Assembly (NCBI GenBank): GCA_001783145.1 | Contig: MFQT01000013.1 | Location: 1-37,411, forward strand | Direction: 5' to 3' | Length of the DNA stretch: 37,411 bases | Origin: Candidatus Magasanikbacteria bacterium RIFOXYB2_FULL_38_10 | Lineage (GTDB): Bacteria > Patescibacteriota > Patescibacteriia > Magasanikbacterales > UBA10003 | In this document: positions 14,981-23,263 of the stretch, piece after piece | Layout: each line of letters starts with the position of its first letter | Position numbering within the stretch: the first letter of the stretch is position 1 | Program-made: the position numbers and the translations under genes | Notes under the pieces: model-generated | What the model saw: the letters and a program-made list of their open reading frames with translations, nothing else | The model's database searches: none | What the model was told of the DNA's origin: nothing

Positions 14981-15551
14981 AATTTCCATCAAAATTTTCA
15001 GGATTTTTCGTCGCGGATGCTTTGGGCAAAGAATAAATACACCCGCAATAATTTTGACGATAAATTCCCCTATCTTTTACCATCTGCCTTCCTTTTTCCT
15101 GTCGACCGCCGGTTTTCCAATCTTCTGCAAAATACTTAATTCCATAAAAAACACTTAGAGCTTCGCCAAGGGAATTAATAATTTTGGCGGATTTATTGCG
15201 TCCGCTGGACAAACTGGTGGAAAAAAAATTAAAATTATTTTTTTTGGCGTAATGTGCTGTCTTATCAAGACGCAATTGTAAACATTTAACGCAACGCAAA
15301 TCACCTTCCTTTTCTTTTTCTAATCCTTTTATATAGCCATGCCATTTTTTAGGCTCAAAATCCATATCCACCATCGGCACACTCCATTCCTCACAAATCT
15401 TTACAACTTCTTTTTTGCGTTTTAAATATTCTTCTTCCGGATAAATATTAGGATTATAAAAAAAGACAGTCAAATCAAATTGATTTTTTAATTCATCAAT
15501 AACGGCAATGCTGCAAGGCGCGCAACAAGTATGAAGTAAAAATCTTTTCAT
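14979..15551 (-). CDS. queH: QueH, epoxyqueuosine reductase
   Basis: Catalyses the last step of queuosine synthesis, reducing epoxyqueuosine to queuosine at G34 of tRNAs for Asp, Asn, His and Tyr; it is the non-cobalamin alternative to QueG. The 190-residue product is full length. It has the N-terminal HTCCAPC (C9, C10, C13), GDLRCVKCLQLR in the middle, SLSSGRNKS, and the C-terminal YRQNYCGCIYS, which together hold the iron-sulfur and metal sites of this family. It starts two bases after rarA stops and is probably co-transcribed with it. AAGGA lies six bases before the ATG. Confidence 0.93.
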   Translation of the reverse strand: MKRFLLHTCCAPCSIAVIDELKNQFDLTVFFYNPNIYPEEEYLKRKKEVVKICEEWSVPMVDMDFEPKKWHGYIKGLEKEKEGDLRCVKCLQLRLDKTAHYAKKNNFNFFSTSLSSGRNKSAKIINSLGEALSVFYGIKYFAEDWKTGGRQEKGRQMVKDRGIYRQNYCGCIYSLPKASATKNPENFDGN

Positions 15552-15552
15552 A

Positions 15553-16833
15553 CTATTTCCTTAAATATTTTTTATTTTTTAATTCTTGGGGAAAATATTC
15601 CTGCTCTACCACTCCTTCATAATCCGGATTATATTTATAACCTTTGCCATATCCCACATCAGTCATTAGTTTAGTGGGTGCGTTGCGCAGATGCAAGGGT
15701 ACGCCTAAATGCGATGTTACCTTAGCATCTTCCGCCGCTAAAAGATATGCTGTATATAAGGCATTGGACTTTTTAGCCAAAGAGCAATAAACCACGGCCT
15801 CAGCCAGATGGACGTTGCATTCTGGATATCCCAATTTATGACAGGCCTCATAGGCCGCATTAGCCACCAATAGGGCGCGCGAATCAGCCACACCGATATC
15901 TTCCGCACTAAAACGCAATATTCTACGGGCAACATACAACGGATCAGCTCCGCCCTCAATCATACGCGCCAACCAATACAAGGCGGCATCTGCATCACTT
16001 CCGCGCATAGACTTATGCAGAGCGGAAATAAGATTGTAAAATTCTTCACCTTTTTTATCAAAAACCAAATGGGTTTTTTGCAAAGCCTCCTTTACATCTT
16101 TTTCTTCTATTTTAATTTTGGGCGTTTTTTCACCTAAGGAAATTTTGAGTTTTCCTTTAACCGCTATCTCCAATCCATTCAAAGCCTCACGGGCATCACC
16201 ACCGGATAATTGGGCCAATAAATTTAAGGCGCTCTCCCCCATTGAAAGGTTGATATTACCCAAACCTCTTTCTTTATTTTTAATCGCTCTTTTTAAAATA
16301 TTCTTAATGGCATCTTCATTTAATCGTTTCAAAACAATAACCCGACACCTGGAAAGAAGCGCTCCCACTACTTCAAAAGAAGGATTCTCCGTAGTAGCGC
16401 CAATTAGAGTAACAATTCCTTTTTCCACATAAGGCAAAAGCGCATCTTGTTGCGCCTTATTCCAACGATGTATTTCATCAATAAATAAAATAGTTCTTTT
16501 ATTTTGCATCTTGCGCCTCTCTTCCGCGGCTTTAACTACCTCACGCAAATCCTGCAAACCGCTGGAAACTGCGGATAAAGAAATAAAAGTGGAGTTGGTT
16601 TTTTCCGCGATCAAGTGCGCCAGGGTTGTTTTTCCCACACCCGGCGGACCCCAAAAAATCATAGAAGGATACTCGTCTTTCTCCACCAAACGACGCAAAA
16701 TTTTTTCCTCGCCCGCTATTTCTTCTTGGCCAAAAAAATCAATAAAGTCTCTCGGTCTCATCCTATCAGCCAAAGGTGCCCCCAAAATCAATTCATCTTC
16801 CATCTTTTTATCAAACAAGTCTTCCTTTTTCAT
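15553..16833 (-). CDS. rarA: RarA/MgsA, replication-associated recombination AAA+ ATPase
   Basis: AAA+ ATPase of the clamp-loader clade that acts at stalled replication forks. The 426-residue product has the family N-terminus LADRMRPRDFIDFFGQEEI, Walker A GPPGVGKTT at about residues 62-70, Walker B LFIDEIHRWNKAQQDALL at about 115-132, sensor 1 GATTENPSFEV and the arginine finger region ALLSRCRV. The C-terminal half is typical of RarA (GSDADAALYWLARMIEGGADP, SHLGVPLHLRNAPTKLM). Middle gene of cls-rarA-queH. No SD is evident. Confidence 0.95.
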   Translation of the reverse strand: MKKEDLFDKKMEDELILGAPLADRMRPRDFIDFFGQEEIAGEEKILRRLVEKDEYPSMIFWGPPGVGKTTLAHLIAEKTNSTFISLSAVSSGLQDLREVVKAAEERRKMQNKRTILFIDEIHRWNKAQQDALLPYVEKGIVTLIGATTENPSFEVVGALLSRCRVIVLKRLNEDAIKNILKRAIKNKERGLGNINLSMGESALNLLAQLSGGDAREALNGLEIAVKGKLKISLGEKTPKIKIEEKDVKEALQKTHLVFDKKGEEFYNLISALHKSMRGSDADAALYWLARMIEGGADPLYVARRILRFSAEDIGVADSRALLVANAAYEACHKLGYPECNVHLAEAVVYCSLAKKSNALYTAYLLAAEDAKVTSHLGVPLHLRNAPTKLMTDVGYGKGYKYNPDYEGVVEQEYFPQELKNKKYLRK

Positions 16834-16851
16834 AATTTATTTGATTTCCAT

Positions 16852-17934
16852 TTATAAAAAAGGTTCCAATAACTTAGCTAAAAATTCCCACAAATGAGAT
16901 CTGAATGATCTTTGACTCCATTTAATGGGTCTGAATAATCGCGACTTCTTTTTCCAATCTAAAAAAATATTTTTTAGATTCATGATCATTTTTTTATCGG
17001 TAAAGATTAAATTTATTTCGTGATTTCTGTAAAAAGTTTGAGCATCCACGTTGCTAGAACCAACCATGGCCCACTTATCGTCAATCAAAATTGCTTTAGC
17101 GTGAATCATTTTTTTAACCAAAAAAATTTTAAATCCTAAACTGGCCCATAAAACCCAATAAGATCTCATGGCATAAGTTAGTATTACATGATCCGTTTCC
17201 CAAGGCAAAATAATTTGCACGTTCACGCCCCTCTTTTTTGCCTCCCGCAGAGCTTTTAAAAACCCCGGGTCGGGCAAAAAATAAGGCACAACAAGAATTA
17301 AAGAAATCTGAGCCATTTTTATAGCCTTCAAATATTGCTTGCGTATGATGGAAAAATTATTTAATGGTTTATGCCACAAAATCCGCCATTTTTTTTCTTT
17401 AATAATCGGCAAATAAAAAAGATGTTTTATTTTTTCTAAGGCGCCACCGCTAATTAAATACGACCGAGAAAAGGCCTTTAATAACTGATTAACAATGGGA
17501 CCTTCAACCATGATTTGCAAATCCAGCCAATTGGCAATTACATCCTGCACATTAACACTGCCTATAAAAGCGATTCGGCGGTCAATAATTAAAAATTTAC
17601 GATGAGTGCGTTCAAAAAAATGGCGAAGACCGCGCCAAAAAGAAAAAATTTTAATTGGATTAAAATATAAAACATCAACCCCCGACCCTTTCAAATCTTT
17701 GATAATTTCTTCAGTAATTTTAGCACTGCCGAAACCATCTAAAATTAATTTAACCTCTAGACCGGCGTGCGCTTTTTCTTTTAAAATTTTTATAAATTTT
17801 TGACCAATTTCATCTGCTTCAAAAATATAAGTTTCCCAATAAATGGAATGACGGGCCTCGGCAAGAGCCTTTAACATTCCTTCCCAGGCCTGAGCGGAAG
17901 TGGCAAAAAATTTGTAATCGGTGTTGGCCGGCAT
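16852..17934 (-). CDS. cls: Cardiolipin synthase-like phospholipase D family protein
   Basis: PLD-superfamily enzyme that probably condenses phosphatidylglycerol to cardiolipin. Both HKD motifs are intact: HRKFLIIDRRIAFIGSVN at about residues 111-128 and HAKAILIDDKWAMVGSSN in the last third. The conserved YWETYIF near the N-terminus and VNVQIILPWETDHVI also fit. At 360 residues it lacks the N-terminal membrane helices of longer Cls proteins, resembling ClsB-type enzymes. A different PLD activity is possible. It starts an apparent cls-rarA-queH operon. Confidence 0.85.
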   Translation of the reverse strand: MPANTDYKFFATSAQAWEGMLKALAEARHSIYWETYIFEADEIGQKFIKILKEKAHAGLEVKLILDGFGSAKITEEIIKDLKGSGVDVLYFNPIKIFSFWRGLRHFFERTHRKFLIIDRRIAFIGSVNVQDVIANWLDLQIMVEGPIVNQLLKAFSRSYLISGGALEKIKHLFYLPIIKEKKWRILWHKPLNNFSIIRKQYLKAIKMAQISLILVVPYFLPDPGFLKALREAKKRGVNVQIILPWETDHVILTYAMRSYWVLWASLGFKIFLVKKMIHAKAILIDDKWAMVGSSNVDAQTFYRNHEINLIFTDKKMIMNLKNIFLDWKKKSRLFRPIKWSQRSFRSHLWEFLAKLLEPFL

Positions 17935-18035
17935 AAAAATTAATCTTGAAATTTATTAGCGCAAAATTTATCTTAATTAAAAATTTGGCCCTATCCAAAG
18001 ACCTTTATTAATAATAACTCATTTCACTAAAAAAA

Positions 18036-18067
18036 CAAAATAAAACCCGGGCAGTTAAAACCCGGGT
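18036..18067 (-). terminator. Rho-independent terminator of the 18103-18507 gene
   Basis: ACCCGGG (18045-18051 in plus orientation) pairs with CCCGGGT (18061-18067) over a nine-base loop; on the minus strand TTTTATTTTG follows. Confidence 0.85.
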
Positions 18068-18102
18068 GAACATTGCTTCGCACTAATGAATTACCAAATT
18101 TC

Positions 18103-18507
18103 TTAAAGAGCCTTTTCTCTCAAAATCTTTCTTTCAGTGGCACCAAAAAAGTGTCGCTGAAGTGGCCGAATGACGCCGGCCACCTTTACCACTTCCTCTT
18201 GCGTTGCGGCTACAATAAACTTGGCCACATTAAAAACACCAGCCAAGGCGCCACCATCCTTCACCCAACGGAACCCGGGTAGATCATCCACCCTAATTCC
18301 CAAGCTACGAATGGTACTGACAAAAGTGTCTTTTCCGGCAAAAAGATGCTCTGCAGTACCGCCAAGAGTGATGTGAACTCGAGGTTCTTGGTTACCAAGC
18401 CTCTTATTTGTAATCACGCAAACACGGGGATCGCTGTCCCTCCTCGCTCCCTTGGTGAGCCCATCTTGCCTCAACCTGCCGGATACGCTTCTTCGCCCAA
18501 GAACCAT
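18103..18507 (-). CDS. Orphan small protein, 134 aa, unknown function
   Basis: No recognised family. ATG 18507 is preceded by GGGAGG five bases upstream. The product has a basic N-terminal 35 residues (MVLGRRSVSGRLRQDGLTKG) followed by a globular part with alternating hydrophobic strands (PRVHITLGGTAEHLFAG, AGVFNVAKFIVAATQEEVVKV). No signal peptide or membrane helix. It is a single-gene unit with a near-consensus promoter, a terminator-like hairpin in the leader (18536-18561) and a terminator (18036-18067). G+C is higher than in the flanking cls and murF genes. Confidence 0.7.
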   Translation of the reverse strand: MVLGRRSVSGRLRQDGLTKGARRDSDPRVCVITNKRLGNQEPRVHITLGGTAEHLFAGKDTFVSTIRSLGIRVDDLPGFRWVKDGGALAGVFNVAKFIVAATQEEVVKVAGVIRPLQRHFFGATERKILREKAL

Positions 18508-18535
18508 AGATGCCTCCCAACAAAAGTTGAAAGTT

Positions 18536-18561
18536 AAAAAGGCTTAACCTAAAGCCTTTTT
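18536..18561 (-). promoter_or_regulatory. Terminator-like hairpin in the leader of the 18103-18507 gene (possible attenuator)
   Basis: A 10-bp perfect stem AAAAAGGCTT / AAGCCTTTTT around a six-base loop, ending in five T on the minus strand. It lies between the promoter (18571-18599) and the SD, so it would be read before translation starts. It could act as an attenuator or as a leader-stabilising stem. Confidence 0.55.
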
Positions 18562-18570
18562 TCCAAAAAA

Positions 18571-18599
18571 AGTGTACCGTATAAAAAAAATGCTGTCAA
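18571..18599 (-). promoter_or_regulatory. Promoter of the 18103-18507 gene
   Basis: Minus strand TTGACA (18594-18599), 17 bp, TACACT (18571-18576). Confidence 0.7.
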
Positions 18600-18663
18600 G
18601 TATTTGTATTTTAAAAATAAACCCCAATAAAGGATCTATTTTTAATTGAAGATTGTTTAATCG

Positions 18664-18741
18664 TGGTAGCCCCAACCGGATTTGAACCGGTGTTTTTTCC
18701 GTGAGAGGGAAACGTCCTAGACCAGGCTAGACGATGAGGCC
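18664..18741 (-). tRNA. tRNA-Glu (anticodon CTC), CCA encoded
   Basis: On the minus strand the acceptor GGCCTCA pairs with TGGGGCT (with G-T pairs at 1-72 and 5-68). The D stem is GTC/GAC, the anticodon stem TTTCC/GGAAA with loop CTCTCAC (anticodon CTC), and the T arm is ACCGG-TTCAAAT-CCGGT. CCA at 18664-18666 is encoded. It begins 10 bp after the murF stop, so it may be processed from the pilT-ftsI-murF transcript. Confidence 0.95.
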
Positions 18742-18751
18742 ATTAAATATA

Positions 18752-20044
18752 TTACTGCTTCTGCCAACTTTTATCCTGACGACAAACTAAATTTTCTGCT
18801 TGTGTTGGTTCGGACATTAGTTCTACTGTAATTTTTTCCATCCTAACACCTTGGGATCCTTTAATCAAGACAACATCGCCGATTTGCAATTTTTCTTGCA
18901 AAAACAAACCCGCTTCTTCACTTTTATTAAACTTAGCAATTTTATTGTCGCTCATGCCTAATTTGGCTGCTTCTTCGGCAATATCCTTGGCTCTTTCTCC
19001 AACTGTTACCAAAAAATCCACATTACTTTCCGCCACTTTACGACCCACTAAACGATGACCTTCTTCTGTGTAGCTACCCAATTCTAGCATGTCTCCCAAA
19101 ACTGCAATCTTGCGCCCATGATCCTCAATTTTGAGTTGAGCCAAAGCCTCCAAAGAAACTAGAGCGGCTTTAGGTGAAGAATTGTAACTATCATCAATTA
19201 AAGTAGTATATTTGATACCGGAAATTAAACGCATGCGGCTAGGCGGCGAAACATATTTTTTAAATTTTTCCGATAATTCCAATAAATTTATTCCCAGTGA
19301 CAAACAAACGGCTACGCCAGCCAAAACAGCATAAACGGCTTGATCCCCTATTGTCTCATTTAAGACAAAAGGCACCAAAGCCCCACCATAACGAACTTTA
19401 AAAGTTAAACCTTTAATAGTCATGAGACCGTCCTCCATTTCCTGAACAAGACTTAATTGTTCTGCTTGTAAATCCGCACCTTTATTAAAACCGAAAGAAA
19501 TTGTTTTAACCTTTAATCTCTCTTTCATTTCTATTACCAAAGGATCATCAAAATTAAAGACAGCCAGTCCTTCGCCTCGCAGATGTTTTAATATTATCTG
19601 CTTTTCCTCAGTTACTTGGCGCATGGTTTTAAAATTTTCTAAATGCGTTGGACCAATAGCAGTTAAAACCCCAATATCACAAGGCGCAATTTTAGTTAAA
19701 TATTTAATATCGCCAGGTTTATCAGCTCCCATTTCCAAAATCAATATTTCCGGATAAGAGGTATTTTTTTTAATTAAAAGAAATACAGCCCGACTAAAAA
19801 TTTTAAGCCAAATCCAAGGATTTTTGTTGCCACTTTCCGTCCCAATGATGGTTAATGGTACGCCTATTTCATTATTATAGTTTTTTAAACTACGACGCAC
19901 TTTAAATTTTCCATCTAAACCAAGAAAAATAGCTTCCTTAGCCGAAGTTTTTCCCACCGAACCGGTAATTCCTATAATTTTAGGATGATACTTTGCTAAA
20001 ATTTTTTGCGCCAAAATTTTTAAAATATTCTGTAATAAAAACAT
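18752..20044 (-). CDS. murF: MurF, UDP-MurNAc-tripeptide--D-Ala-D-Ala ligase (no N-terminal domain)
   Basis: Adds D-Ala-D-Ala to UDP-MurNAc-tripeptide with ATP, the last cytoplasmic step of the precursor. The 430-residue product has the ATP loop GITGSVGKTSAKEAI at about residues 25-39, LEMGADKPGDIKYL, TAIGPTHLENF, and the C-terminal domain with IDDSYNSSPKAALVSLEAL and AVLGDMLELGSYTEEGH, typical of MurF. The first 22 residues lead straight into the central domain, so the usual N-terminal substrate-binding domain of about 80 residues is absent. It starts two bases after ftsI stops. Confidence 0.92.
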   Translation of the reverse strand: MFLLQNILKILAQKILAKYHPKIIGITGSVGKTSAKEAIFLGLDGKFKVRRSLKNYNNEIGVPLTIIGTESGNKNPWIWLKIFSRAVFLLIKKNTSYPEILILEMGADKPGDIKYLTKIAPCDIGVLTAIGPTHLENFKTMRQVTEEKQIILKHLRGEGLAVFNFDDPLVIEMKERLKVKTISFGFNKGADLQAEQLSLVQEMEDGLMTIKGLTFKVRYGGALVPFVLNETIGDQAVYAVLAGVAVCLSLGINLLELSEKFKKYVSPPSRMRLISGIKYTTLIDDSYNSSPKAALVSLEALAQLKIEDHGRKIAVLGDMLELGSYTEEGHRLVGRKVAESNVDFLVTVGERAKDIAEEAAKLGMSDNKIAKFNKSEEAGLFLQEKLQIGDVVLIKGSQGVRMEKITVELMSEPTQAENLVCRQDKSWQKQ

Positions 20045-20046
20045 AA

Positions 20047-21801
20047 TTATTTACTAGGAGGAATTTCCAAATATTGTACCAGAAACTTGGCTATTTCACC
20101 AAAAGTCGGAACCGCCGAAGATTCAGCATAAAGAACATTAGGCTCAACATATTTAACCAGCATCACAAATTGAGGATTATCAACCGGTCCAAAACCAATA
20201 AAAGTCTGGTTGGTTGAACCTTCTATATATTTTCCGCCTGGTCCGGGAATTTGAGCTGTACCGGTTTTACCGGCAATGTAATAACCGGGCACATTGGCAG
20301 CCCTACCATGCCCTTCTTTAACCACAATAGTCATCATACCGGAAAGTAGACGCGCCGCTCGTTCAGAAATTACTTGTCTAATTAAACGCGGCGAGGTTTT
20401 GTCCAAATGACCATCGGCATATCGTGTTTCTTCTACAATATAGGGTTTGTACAAACGGCCTTTGTTGGCTATGGCCGCATAAGAGCTGACCAATTGCAAA
20501 GGAGTAGCCGTGATACCTTGGCCAAAAGAGGCTGTGGCCAAATAAATATCGGACTTGTCACTTAAAGAAGCGATACTGCCGGGAGTTTCCTTATCCATTT
20601 CTATGCCCGTCAAAACGCCAAAACCAAAATCTTTAACATATTTTTTAAAATTTTCCAATCCTACTTTTTGCGCGGCAAAAACCGCGCCGGTGTTAATAGA
20701 TTCTTTTAAAACCCCGGTCATTGTCTGCTCGCCATACACCTTACTGGCCGCGTTGCGAATAATATGCGGACCAAACTGCAGGGCTCCCGTATCCACAAAA
20801 GTGGTATTGGGAGTCACCTTGCCCAAATCCAAGGCCGCGGCCATGGTAATCACCTTAAAAACCGATCCTGGCTCATAAGGGGTAAAAATAGCATCATTAT
20901 TAAACAAACGCAAATCCTCTGCTGAGCCATAATCATTAGGATCAAAATCAGGTTCATTACACATGGCCAAAAGAGCACCATTCTGAGGATTCATAATAAT
21001 AACAGTCCCTCCCTTGGCTTGATATTTTTCTATACCATCTTTTAATGCTGCACAAGCCACGTATTCAATAGTTCTGTCTATTGTCAGATAAAGATTGGCG
21101 CCATCAACTGCTGATTTTTCGGTCCTAGGCAAAAGTGTTAACCAACCGCCACGCGCGTCTCTTTCGGTTGATAAAAATCCCGCTTCACCGGATAAGAGAT
21201 TATTTAAATACCCTTCCAATCCATAAAACCCTTTAGGTATTCCGCTATCATCATAACCTAGATAGCCCAACTCCTGCGAAGCTAAATTTTTTTCCGGATA
21301 ATAACGCGCTGGTACTCTTTCAAAAACTATCCCCTTTAAATTTTCCAATTTCAATTGTTCCACCACTTCGTCCGAAACCTTTTTTTTAATTATTTCATAA
21401 CGACTCTTTTCTTTAGAAATTTTTTCCTCTATCTCTTTGGCGGAAATTTCCAGTTTTTTAGACAAAGTTTCAATTAAAAAATTTTTGTCTTTAAAATTTT
21501 CCGTAATAATCTTGGGATCAGCCACTACGGTATAAACATCGCGATTAAGAGCTGCGGGAGCGGAATAATCCTGTTTTTTTAGATCTTTAAAATAAATTTG
21601 TCCGCGTTTAGGCAATAAATCTAAAAATAAATTGTGGCGATTTTCGGCGGCCTTGGCATATAAATCATAATTAACCACTTGCAATAAAAATAATTTTAAA
21701 ACAATTAAAAATAAAAAAACGCCCGCGCTGTATTTTATAATACTTAATCGTGCATCATTAGAATTTGGATTCTTTTTTTTATGACGATATTGAAAAGACA
21801 C
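20047..21801 (-). CDS. ftsI: Penicillin-binding protein, FtsI/PBP2-type transpeptidase
   Basis: Membrane-anchored D,D-transpeptidase that cross-links peptidoglycan, probably at division. The 584-residue product has a short basic N-terminus, one membrane helix at about 23-41, the dimerisation domain, and the transpeptidase domain with S313-K316 (EPGSVFK), SxN at 368-370 (ESIN) and KTG at 512-514 (AGKTGTAQ). All active-site motifs are intact. No PASTA domain is present. The start is GTG 21801. Context (murF directly downstream) suggests a cell-wall operon. Confidence 0.93.
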   Translation of the reverse strand: MSFQYRHKKKNPNSNDARLSIIKYSAGVFLFLIVLKLFLLQVVNYDLYAKAAENRHNLFLDLLPKRGQIYFKDLKKQDYSAPAALNRDVYTVVADPKIITENFKDKNFLIETLSKKLEISAKEIEEKISKEKSRYEIIKKKVSDEVVEQLKLENLKGIVFERVPARYYPEKNLASQELGYLGYDDSGIPKGFYGLEGYLNNLLSGEAGFLSTERDARGGWLTLLPRTEKSAVDGANLYLTIDRTIEYVACAALKDGIEKYQAKGGTVIIMNPQNGALLAMCNEPDFDPNDYGSAEDLRLFNNDAIFTPYEPGSVFKVITMAAALDLGKVTPNTTFVDTGALQFGPHIIRNAASKVYGEQTMTGVLKESINTGAVFAAQKVGLENFKKYVKDFGFGVLTGIEMDKETPGSIASLSDKSDIYLATASFGQGITATPLQLVSSYAAIANKGRLYKPYIVEETRYADGHLDKTSPRLIRQVISERAARLLSGMMTIVVKEGHGRAANVPGYYIAGKTGTAQIPGPGGKYIEGSTNQTFIGFGPVDNPQFVMLVKYVEPNVLYAESSAVPTFGEIAKFLVQYLEIPPSK

Positions 21802-21854
21802 AAAAAACGCTTTAAAAAATTCCTCATTCCGCCAAAATCATTCAAACTGCTTTT

Positions 21855-22901
21855 TTAAATGTATTTCTTTCTACTGCCGGATTCTCCTGTACGACGCTTG
21901 GCTGTTTCTTCATCAACCAATCCCTGTTTAACTAAATCGGCTAAATCATTAGACAGTGTAATCATCCCATCTTTAGCGCCAGTTTGAATGGCCGAGGGTA
22001 TCTGGGCTATTTTATTTTCTCTTATCAAATTAGCCACAGCCGGAGTATTTATTAAAATTTCGCGCACAGCCACTAACCCGCTTTTTTTTCCCGGTACCAA
22101 TTGTTGAGAAATTACTGCCCGCAAAACAGAAGCCAGTTGCACTAAAATTTGTTTTTGCTTGTAACCCTCAAAAACATCTACAATGCGTTCCACGGATTCC
22201 GCTGCGCTAGGAGTGTGCAAGGTAGAAAAAACCAAATGACCGGTTTCTGCGGCAGTCAGGGCGGCAGAAATAGTTTCCGGATCGCGCATTTCCCCCACAA
22301 AAATTACATTGGGGTCTTGGCGCAAAACTCGTTTTAAAGCTTCATGAAAAGATTTGGTGTCCCTGCCTACCTCGCGCTGTTCAATTAAACTTTTTTTATC
22401 TTCAAAAGCAAACTCAATCGGATCTTCTATTGTAACAATGTGCGTTTTGCGTTCTTCATTAATCATCTCCAACATAGAGGCTACAGTGGTTGATTTTCCG
22501 CAACCTGTTGGACCGGTGACTAAAATTAAACCATCAAGCATTTTTGGCAACTCATACATGATAGGAGAAAAACCCAAATCTTTTGGAGCGGGTATTTCAG
22601 TGGGAATTAAACGGGCGGCTAAGCCAATTTTCCCCTCCTGTTGATGAACATTTATTCTAAATCTGTTGCCGCCAATTTCTAAACCAAAATCCAATTCTTT
22701 TTCTTCTGTAAATTTTTCTTCTTGATCTTTGTTTAACAGAGTAAAAATTTGTTCTTTTAACTCGGCTAAAGGCAATTTTTTATCCTCAATTTCTTCTAAA
22801 TTACCGTGGATTCTGATTAAAGGTAATTCTTCGGCCACCAAGTGCAGATCCGAGGCTTTCTTTTCTATGGCGTATTCAAAATATGATTTTATTTGTTTCA
22901 T
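21855..22901 (-). CDS. pilT: PilT, type IV pilus retraction ATPase
   Basis: Hexameric cytoplasmic ATPase that powers pilus retraction. Start set at ATG 22901, giving 348 residues, the normal PilT length (MKQIKSYFEYAIEKKASDLH). Walker A GPTGCGKST is at 130-138, the Asp box around TIEDPIEF at 158-165, Walker B VIFVGEMRDPE at about 199-209 and the His box GHLVFSTLHT at 221-230. The open frame runs on upstream to 23219, but that part is antisense to tRNA-Pro and the repeat and should not be annotated as protein. Possible promoter at 22943-22971. First gene of pilT-ftsI-murF-tRNA-Glu. Confidence 0.94.
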   Translation of the reverse strand: MKQIKSYFEYAIEKKASDLHLVAEELPLIRIHGNLEEIEDKKLPLAELKEQIFTLLNKDQEEKFTEEKELDFGLEIGGNRFRINVHQQEGKIGLAARLIPTEIPAPKDLGFSPIMYELPKMLDGLILVTGPTGCGKSTTVASMLEMINEERKTHIVTIEDPIEFAFEDKKSLIEQREVGRDTKSFHEALKRVLRQDPNVIFVGEMRDPETISAALTAAETGHLVFSTLHTPSAAESVERIVDVFEGYKQKQILVQLASVLRAVISQQLVPGKKSGLVAVREILINTPAVANLIRENKIAQIPSAIQTGAKDGMITLSNDLADLVKQGLVDEETAKRRTGESGSRKKYI

Positions 22902-22942
22902 AATTAACTTTAAATTTAAAAAAGGCTGATTCCTTGCTCTTA

Positions 22943-22971
22943 ATTTTAACATATCTTGATTTTTAGAGCAA
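22943..22971 (-). promoter_or_regulatory. Possible promoter of pilT
   Basis: Minus strand TTGCTC (22966-22971), 17 bp, TAAAAT (22943-22948), about 40 bp before the pilT ATG. It overlaps the divergent tRNA-Pro promoter. Confidence 0.45.
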
Positions 22972-22984
22972 TTTGCTTTATAAT
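22956..22984 (+). promoter_or_regulatory. Promoter of tRNA-Pro
   Basis: TTGATT (22956-22961), 17 bp, TATAAT (22979-22984); the tRNA starts eight bases after the -10. Confidence 0.75.
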
Positions 22985-22992
22985 CGGCGTAT

Positions 22993-23066
22993 CGGGCTGT
23001 AGCGCAGCTGGCTAGCGCGCATCGTTCGGGACGATGAGGTCGGGGGTTCAAATCCCCCCAGCCCGA
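22993..23066 (+). tRNA. tRNA-Pro (anticodon CGG)
   Basis: Acceptor CGGGCTG/CAGCCCG, D stem GCGC/GCGC, anticodon stem CATCG/CGATG with loop TTCGGGA (anticodon CGG, G37), T arm GGGGG-TTCAAAT-CCCCC and discriminator A at 23066. CCA is not encoded (TTG follows). It has its own promoter directly upstream. Confidence 0.97.
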
Positions 23067-23223
23067 TTGAGCAAGCAAATAATTTTGCTTGCGCGGGGAT
23101 TTGAACGCCGGAGCGTTATTTTGCCAGCAGGCAAAATCGCGAGGCGAGCCTGAAACCGAGGCGAAAGACGGCGAGCCGAGAGTTGAAGGCAAATCCCCCC
23201 AGCCCGATTGAGCAAGCAAATAA
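23049..23223. repeat. 34-bp direct repeat of the tRNA-Pro 3' end flanking a 107-bp structured insert
   Basis: Positions 23049-23082 (the end of the tRNA T loop through 16 bp past the tRNA) recur identically at 23190-23223. Between them, 23095-23106 is an inverted copy of the T-arm segment 23046-23057 (GTTCAAATCCCC), which encloses the hairpin GCAAGCAAA-TAAT-TTTGCTTGC. A second hairpin ATTTTGCC-AGCA-GGCAAAAT lies at 23118-23137, followed by GC-rich GGCGAGCC-type repeats. It could be an attachment-site duplication, a small mobile element that carries tRNA sequence, or a tandem duplication. Confidence 0.8.
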
Positions 23224-23248
23224 AACCCCCAAACTGTTAAATTGGGGG
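23221..23248 (-). terminator. Terminator of the 23264-23785 gene
   Basis: CCCCCAA (23226-23232) pairs with TTGGGGG (23242-23248); on the minus strand TTTTATTTG follows. Confidence 0.75.
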
Positions 23249-23263
23249 CGCAGGATAAAAAAA

